A stretch of 64,000 nucleotides of DNA from Acidobacteriota bacterium (GTDB lineage Bacteria; Acidobacteriota; Thermoanaerobaculia; Multivoradales; J023), in the NCBI GenBank assembly GCA_029263315.1, contig JAJCXR010000057.1:143346-207345 (forward strand). The letters are read 5' to 3'. This document shows positions 8,501 to 16,139 of the stretch, piece after piece (position 1 is the stretch's first letter; each line of letters starts with the position of its first letter). The notes beneath the pieces were generated by a model that worked only from the letters and a program-made list of their open reading frames with translations, searched no databases and was not told the DNA's origin. The position numbers and the translations under genes were made by a program.

Positions 8501-9740
8501 GCAGAGGTCCGCCGTCGATCTGCGCAGCCTTTGCGATGTGGTGCTGACCCTTTCGGCGCCTCTAATCGGCAGCAAGGAGCTCAAGCTGCGCAACCTGATC
8601 GATCCGTCGTTGCCCGCCGCCGACGCCGACGAGGCCCGATTGCAGCAGATTCTGCTCAACTTGCTGGGCAACGCCATCAAATTTACCGAGTCCGGGAGGG
8701 TCGAGGTTTCAGCCCGCGTCGAAGGGGAACGCATCGAGGTTTCGGTCACCGACACGGGCATCGGTGTGCCCGAGGAACAGAGGGAATCGATTTTTGGGGC
8801 TTTCGAGCAGGGGGATGCATCGACGGAGCGCCAATTCGGTGGCACCGGGTTGGGATTGGCGGTGACCCGCAAGTTGGTCAATTTGCATGGTGGCACCATC
8901 GGTGTGCGTGCCGCCGCCGGTCACCCAGGGGCCGAATTCTATTTCACCCTGCCCATCCATCAAGGGGATGCTCCGGTGACCCCAGGGGTCGAAACGGGCG
9001 GCGCAGTGGGGTTGGAGGTGCCGGAAGTCACTTGGTCCTCGCCGCAGCCCGTCTCGCAGCTGGCGCTGCCGACGACGCCCTTGGAAACGGTTCCAGCGGT
9101 GGCATCGGCTCTCGAGTTGCCGCCGGGAGAGCTCAAGATCTTGATCGTCGACGACGAACCGGTCAATCGTCAGGTTCTGCTCAACCACTTGGCTTTGGAG
9201 CAATTTGTCGTCGAGTCGGCGTCCAGTGGCGCCGAGGCCCTGCGACAGATCGAGGCAGGTTGGATCCCCGATCTGGTGCTGTTGGATGTGATGATGCCCA
9301 AGATGTCCGGTTACGAGGTGTGCCGGGCCTTGCGGCAGCGTTTTCGGTTGACCGAATTACCGGTGATTTTTCTCACCGCTAAGAATCAACCGGAGGATCA
9401 AGTGACCGGTCTGGCACAAGGAGCCAATGACTACTTGACCAAACCGGTCACCCGGGCGGAGCTCCTGTCGCGGGTGCGCCTGCACCTGGAGCTGCTCTGG
9501 GTGCATCGCCATCTCGAGGAGGTGGTGCAGGAGCGCACGGCGCAAGTCAAGACCCTCGGCGGCTTGTTGCCGGTCTGTGGCCTATGCAAGAGCGTGCGCG
9601 ACGACTCCGGCTACTGGAGTCAGCTCGAGGAATACCTGTGCCATCACTCCGAGGCACAGGTGACCCACGGAATTTGCCCGAGCTGCCTCGAGCAGCACTA
9701 TGGGACTCTGCTCGGCGCTGCGGAGAAGAATGCCGAGTGA
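5589..9740 (+). CDS. Hybrid sensor histidine kinase with beta-propeller sensor, receiver and Cys-rich tail
   Basis: This 1383-residue one-protein phosphorelay has, in order: a signal peptide (about 1-38); two-component-regulator propeller repeats (about 70-740; blades of the G-LW-GT-GL-R type); a Y_Y_Y domain (about 765-855); one membrane helix (about 857-880); HisKA with the H-box TSHELRTPLYG (His909); HATPase_c (about 1010-1130); and a receiver with phospho-acceptor Asp1233 (LLDVMMP). Residues 1325-1375 carry CGLCK...CPSC, a tail seen in some response regulators that may bind metal. The N-terminal half is periplasmic, so this is probably a ligand sensor; the ligand is unknown. No separate DNA-binding partner is adjacent. 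Confidence 0.92.
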   Translation: MRKPGKSKRPRSGRRRRAWAMSLFLVLAAAGISGPVAALEPDEALEPEDVLEPSGELPPKGLPQLDELEHLGSNDGLSHDTVWSIFQDSKGFMWFLTSEGVNRYDGYRFTTLRHERGNADSLVRNQATAMAEDAAGNLWISTSVGLDRYDRAQRRFTHYRSDSTQPGSLPDPQVYSLGVDGRDRLWVGTAAGLARFVPASDTFEVVEIFAQEEQPAAPHEVSAILASPDGSLWLGVNASLCRGRDDASGMAFECWSLDPTEGSGETSGAVRELAVDGRGRVWATTWGAGLRQLDPQRGEVRHFRHRANGEDGLGSDDTTAVVVDKHGAVWVGTDSSGLFRWDPEGQAFDRYQRDPHRLAGLSDNGVLSLFLDRQGLLWIGSYLGVDRYDPSREAFRTLRQHPEDLTQLVGLGVWALHQAPDGELWVGTYTEGLERFSAEGRRLRHFSPEDGAGSLRNGVVSAIVEDGVGGLWVGTWGGLHRFDRRRETFSVAYHRADDDSSLASDRVYHLLRDSRGELWISLLSGGVDRLLSEPQERRLQFKHHRPEEDNPDSLAGSSVYQTLEDHRGDLWFATNQGLDRLPADQRADETLVFEHYVFDPADPRSLSGNEVGSLFEDSENRLWVGTDGHGVSVLDAERHSFRRFDRRDGLPSDMINGILGDDMGGIWLSTGNGLARFDMQSETFRTFGVEDGLQGRVYSVGSMLRSSAGELFFGGTAGLDRFWPSEIRIDTTEAQPVLTDFLLFNRSAPLRRLDPSSPLTADIGQLSQVTLDHRQYVFGFELAALHFASPRNNLFEYQLEGFDPDWIRTGPDKRFAQYSNLPSGEYVFRLRSANEDGLWSSAVNQLRVVILPAPWRTWWAYTFYMLALLGGLAFYIRGHRRKLAYEQSVNDRLREVNRMKDEFLANTSHELRTPLYGIIGITESLIDGVTGRLPVGTRQNLSLIAGSARRLSALVNDILDFSKLSARHLELQRSAVDLRSLCDVVLTLSAPLIGSKELKLRNLIDPSLPAADADEARLQQILLNLLGNAIKFTESGRVEVSARVEGERIEVSVTDTGIGVPEEQRESIFGAFEQGDASTERQFGGTGLGLAVTRKLVNLHGGTIGVRAAAGHPGAEFYFTLPIHQGDAPVTPGVETGGAVGLEVPEVTWSSPQPVSQLALPTTPLETVPAVASALELPPGELKILIVDDEPVNRQVLLNHLALEQFVVESASSGAEALRQIEAGWIPDLVLLDVMMPKMSGYEVCRALRQRFRLTELPVIFLTAKNQPEDQVTGLAQGANDYLTKPVTRAELLSRVRLHLELLWVHRHLEEVVQERTAQVKTLGGLLPVCGLCKSVRDDSGYWSQLEEYLCHHSEAQVTHGICPSCLEQHYGTLLGAAEKNAE

Positions 9741-9744
9741 GGCG

Positions 9745-9768
9745 GTGGGCTCAGAAGCTCTGACCCAC
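9745..9768 (+). terminator. Hairpin after the propeller kinase; weak terminator candidate
   Basis: A ten-pair stem (GTGGG, one bulged C, TCAGA / TCTGA, CCCAC) with a three-base loop begins four bases after the stop codon. No U-run follows directly; the nearest T-run is about 40 bases downstream. The position between convergent genes fits termination, but the signal is not canonical. Confidence 0.35.
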
Positions 9769-9832
9769 GGGACGGTCTCGCAGGCTAGAGGGGGCCATGG
9801 AAGGCGCTTTTTTCCTCAACTGCATCGCTTCT

Positions 9833-9868
9833 CGCCGTCACCGCGGACCTCGCCGTCACCGCGGACCT
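9833..9868. repeat. Two 18-bp direct repeats between convergent genes
   Basis: Two identical copies of CGCCGTCACCGCGGACCT are followed by a broken third (CGCCGTCCGC). They sit just before the stop codon of the CoaBC-like gene and are probably slippage or duplication products. Confidence 0.8.
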
Positions 9869-9878
9869 CGCCGTCCGC

Positions 9879-11138
9879 TTAGGGCGGCGCCAGACAGTTC
9901 TCCAAATAGTCCGCCAGGTGCCGGGCGATTTCGGGTTTGCCTTCGAGGCGTTGCGGCTCCCCCTGGCGTTCCAGGAACCAGGCGACCTGGGGGCCGCCAG
10001 CGGCGGTCTCCTCGCCGCGATTGGCCACCACCGCCTGGTAATCCCGAAGCCGTTGGCGGGCGATGTCCATCAACTGTTGATGGCTCACCTGCTCCTGGTA
10101 CTTGAAGGTGATCATGTGAAGATCAGGGTGTGCTTGTCGCACCTCGGCGATGACCTTGGGCGTCGGCACCAGCTCCAGCTGCAGATGCTCGCCGCTGGGA
10201 ATTTTGCCCGACGCCACTGCGGTGGGGCGATAGTCGGCCACGGCGGCGCTGAAGATGCCGGCCAGCCAATCCCCCTCGGCCAAAGTATCGAGGACCCAAC
10301 GTCGGTAGTCGTCGAAGCTGCGGGCCACCCGGAAGGGCAAGAAGGACGGCGGATGACGGGCGCCGTCGCCGTGGATCAGCAGGGGCTCCGCACCCCGCAG
10401 GTAGAGGTCTCGGGTGATCTCGATGCCTAGTCTGCCGCGGAAGCGGGGCACGATGCGCCGCACGTTGTCGATGGCAACCGGCGTCGGGCCCCCGGTCACC
10501 AAGATGCGTCGGCCGCGCAGGGGCGAGCGGCTGGCGGCCCGGCAGACTTCCGCCACCAAGACTTCGTCCGCCGGGATGTTGTGCTTGCCGTAACCGGGGC
10601 GGGGTGGCACCAGTCGGACTCCCATCTTCTGCAACTTTTGCAGAGAGCCGGTGAGGATGCTGTTGTGCATCGTGCCGTGCATGGTAGCGGCCACCAGGAC
10701 GGCGCTGAGACCTCGTTCCATGCGCCCGAGGGCCGATGCCAGGGTGGAGGTCAAGACGCCGTCGGCGATGCCCTGGGCCATCTTGTTGATGGTGTTGTAG
10801 GTGGCTTGGGGCAGCAGGTAGACATCGAAAGGCGCCGCATCGGAGAGGTGCTCGGCCTGGGCCGAGAGACGTTTGACGACGGGACGGGCGGTGCTCCATG
10901 CGAGGGCGTCTTCGGCCACGTAGCGCGATGCCTCCTGCGACATGAAGGCGGTCACCTCGGCCCCTTGGCGGCGCAGAGCGCGGGCCAGCAGTGGGGTCTT
11001 CATGGCGGCGATACCGCCGGCGATCATCAAGGCGACGCGGCGACCTTCGAGGTGCTTGCCATCTTGGGGTACCTCGCGATCCCCGAGCTCAGAGGGTAAG
11101 GGCGGTGACAGGTCCCAAGCGGAATCTTCGACGCTCAC
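9879..11138 (-). CDS. Divergent CoaBC-like flavoprotein (phosphopantothenoylcysteine decarboxylase/synthetase family)
   Basis: This protein has 419 residues. The N-terminal part (about 30-200) is a flavoprotein fold (GRRVALMIAGGIAAMKTPLLARALRR). The C-terminal part (about 205-400) resembles the CTP-dependent ligase half (GRRILVTGGPTPVAIDNVRRI, FSAAVADYRP, KIPSGEHLQLELVPTPKVI, FKYQ). Several canonical decarboxylase motifs are altered: the PASANT-type loop reads PQATYNTINKMAQG, and the PAMN segment reads ATMHGTMHNS. It may be the organism's CoaBC or a paralogue with another substrate. The start is the GTG at 11138 with GAGGAG six bases upstream. Upstream codons in the same frame look non-coding and would run into the divergent kinase gene. 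Confidence 0.7.
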   Translation of the reverse strand: MSVEDSAWDLSPPLPSELGDREVPQDGKHLEGRRVALMIAGGIAAMKTPLLARALRRQGAEVTAFMSQEASRYVAEDALAWSTARPVVKRLSAQAEHLSDAAPFDVYLLPQATYNTINKMAQGIADGVLTSTLASALGRMERGLSAVLVAATMHGTMHNSILTGSLQKLQKMGVRLVPPRPGYGKHNIPADEVLVAEVCRAASRSPLRGRRILVTGGPTPVAIDNVRRIVPRFRGRLGIEITRDLYLRGAEPLLIHGDGARHPPSFLPFRVARSFDDYRRWVLDTLAEGDWLAGIFSAAVADYRPTAVASGKIPSGEHLQLELVPTPKVIAEVRQAHPDLHMITFKYQEQVSHQQLMDIARQRLRDYQAVVANRGEETAAGGPQVAWFLERQGEPQRLEGKPEIARHLADYLENCLAPP

Positions 11139-11363
11139 GTGGCTCTCCTCGATGGGGGCAAGCTGCGACGGGGACCCCCCACGGTGTGACGGATCGGGGG
11201 CTTCGTCGGCAATGCGGGATGAGTTGCCTATTGTGCCATGGTCCGGGGCGCTGGGCCCAGGCCGGAGGCGGTACTTTTCATTTCTTGAGGCTTGTTCTAT
11301 TCTGGCAAGACCGGATGCAGGTTTCTGTCGTTCCGTAGTTTTTATCCGTGATAGGCATTTTCT

Positions 11364-14318
11364 TTGCTTCTTGCCCTGAACCAAGAGTCAGCGAGCTCAA
11401 CCACGAGATCCGATCTTCCCCGTGGTCGCTTCGGCTTGGCGGTTGTGCACTCGGTGTTGATTGCCCACTTGGCGCTGGTCTTGGGTTGGTGGACCGGAGG
11501 CCTATGGGCGCAAGAAGTTGTCGCTGAACCGGCGGCGAGGTCGCAGGAGGCGCCCAGTGGCCTCAAATGGTTCGAGCTCAGCAGTCTGCGCGGGGCCTGG
11601 CGATTTCACGCCGGTGATTTGACGGGAGGAGCTGCGCCGGGCCTAGCGGACGGTGACTGGCCATCGGTAGTGCTACCCACCGGTTTTACCCGTCGCGACG
11701 TTCAAGCCGAGATCGTCTGGTACCGCAAGACAGTCGTCTTCGAGGGGGCCCACCCCGAGCACCGGGGAATCCGCTTGGGTGTGACCCTGGGCAAGGCCAA
11801 CAGCGCCTACGAAGTTTACGCCGGGGGTGAGCTCCTGGGGGGTGTCGGCTCTATGCCACCGACGCCCAGGATCGACTATGACCGCTCGGCGACCTTGCCC
11901 ATTCCGAGCCGCGCCATCGACGAGGATGGCCGCTTGGTGCTGGCCCTCAAGGTGTGGAAGTCGGCGCAAACCCGCGGCAGCGTCGGCGTGGTGTACGAAG
12001 GGCCGATGCTCGTCGGGCCCTTGGAGGAGCTGATCCGCCGGGACTTGACCTCAGAGCTGCCGCTGCTCTTCTTGGCTTTCTTTTTTCTCTTGGTGGGGGC
12101 CTTCCATCTCGAGCTCTATCGGCGACGACCGAGCTTACAAAGTTATCTTTGGTTCAGCCTGGCCTCGTGGGGTTTTGGCCTCTACGGACTGTTCAGGAGT
12201 CAGTGGAAGTATTACCTTCTGGGGGATCATTTCCTGCTCTTCAAAGAGATCGAGCACCTTTCGATCTACCTCAACGCGGCTTGTTTTGTGCAACTTCTAT
12301 GGGTCCTTTTCGGAGCTCCGATACCCCGCTGGCTACGCTGGTATCAATGGCTCAATATATTGGTGGGTTTGACGGTGGCGTTGACCCCTGGCCTGAGGCT
12401 CAATACCTTGGCGCTACCCTTCTGGCAGTTTGGAATTCTGGTGGTTATCGTCGCCGGAATTTTCGAGTTGGTGAGGGCCCTGCGGGCCCGTCGACCGGAG
12501 ATCGAGGTGATCGCCGTCGGTTCGCTGGCGGCGGGTTTGCTCTTTGCCTTCGATATCGGAGTCGATCGGGGTTTTTGGCAGGGTCCTCGCCTCAGCCTGA
12601 TCGGTTTTGGCATCTTCCTGCTGTGCCTGGCCGCCGGTATGGCACAGCGCTTCTTGCGCACCCACCGGGAGCTGGAGGAGCTCAAGCAGGAGCTCGAGCA
12701 GCGGGTCGAAGAACGGACTCGACAACTGATCGAGGCGAGCCAGGCCAAGAGCCGCTTTCTCACCACCATGAGCCATGAAATCCGGACACCCTTGAACGGC
12801 ATCCTCGGCATGACGCAGCTTCTCCTGTCGACGCCCCTCGACAGTGAGCAGGCCGAGTACGTCCAAGTGGTGCGCAAGAGCGGCGACGTCTTGTTGAGCT
12901 CGATCGACGATATCCTCGATTTCTCCAATGCCGAGCTCGGCAAGATCGAGCTCCAGGAAGAACCGTTTTCATTGCGCGCTTGTGTCGAGGAGGTGTTGGA
13001 CATGATGGCCCCCCGGGCGGCTGAGAAAGAGCTCGACCTGGCATATTCGGCCGATCCCCAACTGCCGGATCGATGGCTGGGTGATGGCCCCCGGCTACGC
13101 CAAATCCTCGTTCACCTGGTGGGCAATGCCGTCAAGTTTACGCAACAAGGATGGGTACGGGTCCACCTGCGGGCCCCCGCCGAGACCGAGAAAGAAGGGG
13201 CGGGTCGTCGGCACTGGCTGAGCATCACCATCGCCGATTCCGGCATCGGGATCGCCGCCGACCAGTTGGAGGTACTCTTTGAGGGTTTCCACCAGATCGA
13301 TGGCTCCCTCAGCAGGCGCCACGAGGGAACGGGGCTGGGATTGGCTATCAGCCAGCAGCTTTCCACCCTGATGGGAGGCAGTATCGGGGTGCGCAGTCAA
13401 CCGGGGTCGGGCAGTGTCTTCGAGTTGCGCCTCCCTCTGCCGTCCTTGCCCAGCGAGACACCGGAGCCCGACTCCGGCATGGACGATCTCCTCGACATCC
13501 TGGCGACAAAACCGGTGCTTCTGCGGGTCGATAGCGTCATGACCTTGGAAGTCCTGCAGGAGGTGCTGGCCGGATGGGGTTTGGCCTGGCGAGTTGCCGT
13601 CGATAGCTCCCAAGGCATGGCCTGGATCGAGGCGGGGGAGCGCTTCGGGGCGGCGCTCATCGAGCTGTCCAGCGACGGCGATGGCGGGGTCTTGGCCCGG
13701 CAGTTGCAGCTTCAGGACTCGCCTCTACCGCGTATTTTGTTACGTCACGGGCTCTTGGCGGAACCCTTCTCGCCGCCGAGCCAGAGCGGTGAGGCGGCCC
13801 GATTGGCCCTACCGCTGAAGCCTCGGGAGCTGCGTCGGGCGTTGCTCAGCGTGGTCGGGCAGAGGCCGGAAGACGCTGCGTCGGCCGCAGAGGACGAGCC
13901 TCGGAACCTTCTCAGCATGGGTGATCTGATCCCGCTGGACATCCTCCTGGTGGAGCCCCGTGAAGTCGACCAGATCGTCATCGCCAGGATGCTGGAAAGC
14001 CTGGGCTACGCCCTCGATGTGGTAGCGGATCGGCGGCGGGCGGCCAAACGTCTGCTCAAGCGGCGCTACGATGTCGTGATGCTCAGCTTACAGATGCCCA
14101 AGCGGCAGAGCGCTGCGTTGATGGAAGACCTCGCCGAGGCCGGCCGGCAGGGGGCACCCAAACCTTGGTGCATCGCCCTCTCCGACACCGAGTCTGCGGT
14201 GCATCCCCCGGGAATCGATGACCATCTCAGCAAGCCTGTGCAGGGGGCGGACCTGATGGTGGCGTTACGCCGGGGAAGCTCCACCATCCTCGAGCATGCG
14301 GCAGATGGCCAAGCGTGA
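11364..14318 (+). CDS. DISM-type membrane hybrid histidine kinase with two degenerate receiver domains
   Basis: This protein has 984 residues. The order is: a signal sequence; a periplasmic DISM-like beta domain (about 70-200); a 7TMR-DISM-type bundle of about seven helices (about 225-430); a coiled coil; HisKA with MSHEIRTPLNG (His471); HATPase_c (about 575-700); then two receiver-like domains (about 715-835 and 868-975). Both receivers lack the phospho-acceptor: Glu767 (ALIELS) in the first and Ser908 (VVMLSLQMP) in the second. They are therefore probably scaffolds or regulators, and an external receiver would be needed for phosphotransfer. The TTG start at 11364 has no clear ribosome site; the GTG at 11445 gives a better signal peptide. 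The end overlaps the convergent PAS gene by 54 bp. Confidence 0.85.
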   Translation: MLLALNQESASSTTRSDLPRGRFGLAVVHSVLIAHLALVLGWWTGGLWAQEVVAEPAARSQEAPSGLKWFELSSLRGAWRFHAGDLTGGAAPGLADGDWPSVVLPTGFTRRDVQAEIVWYRKTVVFEGAHPEHRGIRLGVTLGKANSAYEVYAGGELLGGVGSMPPTPRIDYDRSATLPIPSRAIDEDGRLVLALKVWKSAQTRGSVGVVYEGPMLVGPLEELIRRDLTSELPLLFLAFFFLLVGAFHLELYRRRPSLQSYLWFSLASWGFGLYGLFRSQWKYYLLGDHFLLFKEIEHLSIYLNAACFVQLLWVLFGAPIPRWLRWYQWLNILVGLTVALTPGLRLNTLALPFWQFGILVVIVAGIFELVRALRARRPEIEVIAVGSLAAGLLFAFDIGVDRGFWQGPRLSLIGFGIFLLCLAAGMAQRFLRTHRELEELKQELEQRVEERTRQLIEASQAKSRFLTTMSHEIRTPLNGILGMTQLLLSTPLDSEQAEYVQVVRKSGDVLLSSIDDILDFSNAELGKIELQEEPFSLRACVEEVLDMMAPRAAEKELDLAYSADPQLPDRWLGDGPRLRQILVHLVGNAVKFTQQGWVRVHLRAPAETEKEGAGRRHWLSITIADSGIGIAADQLEVLFEGFHQIDGSLSRRHEGTGLGLAISQQLSTLMGGSIGVRSQPGSGSVFELRLPLPSLPSETPEPDSGMDDLLDILATKPVLLRVDSVMTLEVLQEVLAGWGLAWRVAVDSSQGMAWIEAGERFGAALIELSSDGDGGVLARQLQLQDSPLPRILLRHGLLAEPFSPPSQSGEAARLALPLKPRELRRALLSVVGQRPEDAASAAEDEPRNLLSMGDLIPLDILLVEPREVDQIVIARMLESLGYALDVVADRRRAAKRLLKRRYDVVMLSLQMPKRQSAALMEDLAEAGRQGAPKPWCIALSDTESAVHPPGIDDHLSKPVQGADLMVALRRGSSTILEHAADGQA

Positions 14319-16139
14319 GGGGGCCGGCGAGTCCGGAACCTTCAAACGCAAGTAGCGGCATTGCAGGGTCAAAGATCTTTTGTCCGACCCTCGGACCACC
14401 TGCAGGCTTCCGCTCCAATGCCCATGGGAGTCGACCTCGGCCAAGGTCAGGTGGTGATCGTCGATGCCCAGGAGCTCGCTGATGGGTTGCCCGAGGGCCT
14501 GTTGCTCCGACCAGCCGAGGAGGCCTTCCGACGCCTGATTCCAGTAGGTGACATGGCCCTCGTCGTCCACGACCCAGGTGCCGTCGACGGCCTCCGCCAA
14601 CCAATCTCGCACCACCGTCTTGGCGGGCGCCTTGTCCACCGGTTCAGACCCCTGAGGGGAGGTGACGATCAACATACTTGCCTGGCCTGCAATCTCGACC
14701 CGTTTGGCGGACATCACGGCTTCGAACGGCTGGCCGTGACGATCTCGACACTCCACCCGGTGATCACGCACGGCGTCTTGGCGTTGCAACTTCGATTGCA
14801 GGGGCTCCAGGTCCTGGTCCACCGCCAGCAACCCTAGATCGCTCGGCGTTCGACCCATCATCTCCCGGCGGGGGAATCCGAAGAGGGCAGCAAAGGCATC
14901 GTTGACCTCGAGGATTTCGCTGTCCGCCAGGCTGCAAATGGCGATGGCGTCGGGATTGCGCTGGAAGATCTCGACAAAATTGCGCTCGAAGGTGCTGAGG
15001 GTTTCCGCCGCCTGTTTTTGCTCCACCATCAGGCGAAGATCCTGCTCCCTCTCCAGCAAGTCTTCTTCGAAGCGAGCGCGTTCACGGCGCAGGCCGTCCA
15101 TCGTTTGCCGTAAACGCTGATACTGAAAGTAGGCCAGCGCCCCCAGAACCATCGAGGTGGTGAGCAGCAGCATTTCTTGATGGGCGTCTGGGACGGAGAC
15201 CACAAGATCTTTCTCCACCAGCCCTTGGTAAGAGAAGTGGAGCATCGGCAAGGCCAAGACGAAGACCAAACCTTGCCCCGCCGGGCTCGAAATACCGGCG
15301 TCGGCCCGCTCCTCCTCGAGCCTTGCGTCGGCCGGGAAACGCCGGTGTCGCAGACGTGCGGCCAGCAGCAGGAGCAGCGACGGTAAAGCATGGCTCAGGC
15401 GCAGGCCGGTCGGCGTAGGATCGACCCATTCCAACTCGGCGGCGATCCGCCAGGCGTCGTCGAAGATCGCCGCCACCATGGCCAGGCAGAGGACGGTGTA
15501 GAGATTCTGCCAGCGCCACGAGCTGGCCTTGGTGGCCGCCAACGCCAGGCGGATGGCCAAGTAGCCGTCGAGTAGGCAGGCCAACCAATACGACGCCATG
15601 CGCGGCTGATAGGCCTTGAAATAGACGGGCTGGATGACCAAATAGATCAGCAGGCAAGCGACAAAAACCAACAGGGCCGGCCACGATAGATTGCGATCCA
15701 GGCTGCTGGGTCGCCAAGGATGATGGCGGTGGGGTCGGCGTTCCAAGGCCAAGACGAAGACGACGAAGAAGGCGATGTAGAAGAGATCAGAGACCACCGC
15801 CATATACGGCAGCTCACCCCCCAGTCGAAGAATGGCCATTGCCAGCAAGGCACCGGAGGCGGTGGCAAGATCTTGCCAGAAGAGTCGCTCCTCCCGCTGT
15901 CGGAGGGTACCCAGTCGATGCCAGAAGGCGCTGAAAACGACTCCGCCTAGAAAAACTTGGGGCAGCGCCTGCGACCACATCGCCAGCAAGCCGGGTCGGA
16001 GGGAGTTGTCCAACAGCTGGCCGATGAGGGTCAGCACGAGGAAGAGAACGGTGGTCCACAGCAGCCACCTATCGCGGGTCAGGGAGCGCAGATGGTGCGA
16101 CAGGCGAGCTTCCGCTGCATCGAGTAGAGGAGCCTTCAT
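14265..16139 (-). CDS. Multi-pass membrane protein with two PAS domains and no output domain
   Basis: This protein has 624 residues. About ten hydrophobic segments occupy residues 25-300. A short coiled coil follows (RLRQTMDGLRRERARFEEDL), then PAS 1 (about 370-480; FVEIFQRNPDAIAICSLADS, VNDAFAALFGFPRREMMGRT) and PAS 2 (about 505-610; VDGTWVVDDEGHVTYWNQAS, LLGWSEQQALGQPISELLG). No kinase, cyclase, GGDEF, EAL or methyl-accepting region follows, so it must signal through a partner. The true start is the ATG at 16139, overlapping the upstream paralogue by 4 bp. Domain order, length and location show it arose by duplication with the gene at 16136-17968. Confidence 0.75.
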   Translation of the reverse strand: MKAPLLDAAEARLSHHLRSLTRDRWLLWTTVLFLVLTLIGQLLDNSLRPGLLAMWSQALPQVFLGGVVFSAFWHRLGTLRQREERLFWQDLATASGALLAMAILRLGGELPYMAVVSDLFYIAFFVVFVLALERRPHRHHPWRPSSLDRNLSWPALLVFVACLLIYLVIQPVYFKAYQPRMASYWLACLLDGYLAIRLALAATKASSWRWQNLYTVLCLAMVAAIFDDAWRIAAELEWVDPTPTGLRLSHALPSLLLLLAARLRHRRFPADARLEEERADAGISSPAGQGLVFVLALPMLHFSYQGLVEKDLVVSVPDAHQEMLLLTTSMVLGALAYFQYQRLRQTMDGLRRERARFEEDLLEREQDLRLMVEQKQAAETLSTFERNFVEIFQRNPDAIAICSLADSEILEVNDAFAALFGFPRREMMGRTPSDLGLLAVDQDLEPLQSKLQRQDAVRDHRVECRDRHGQPFEAVMSAKRVEIAGQASMLIVTSPQGSEPVDKAPAKTVVRDWLAEAVDGTWVVDDEGHVTYWNQASEGLLGWSEQQALGQPISELLGIDDHHLTLAEVDSHGHWSGSLQVVRGSDKRSLTLQCRYLRLKVPDSPAPSRLAICRMLEDGGASPA

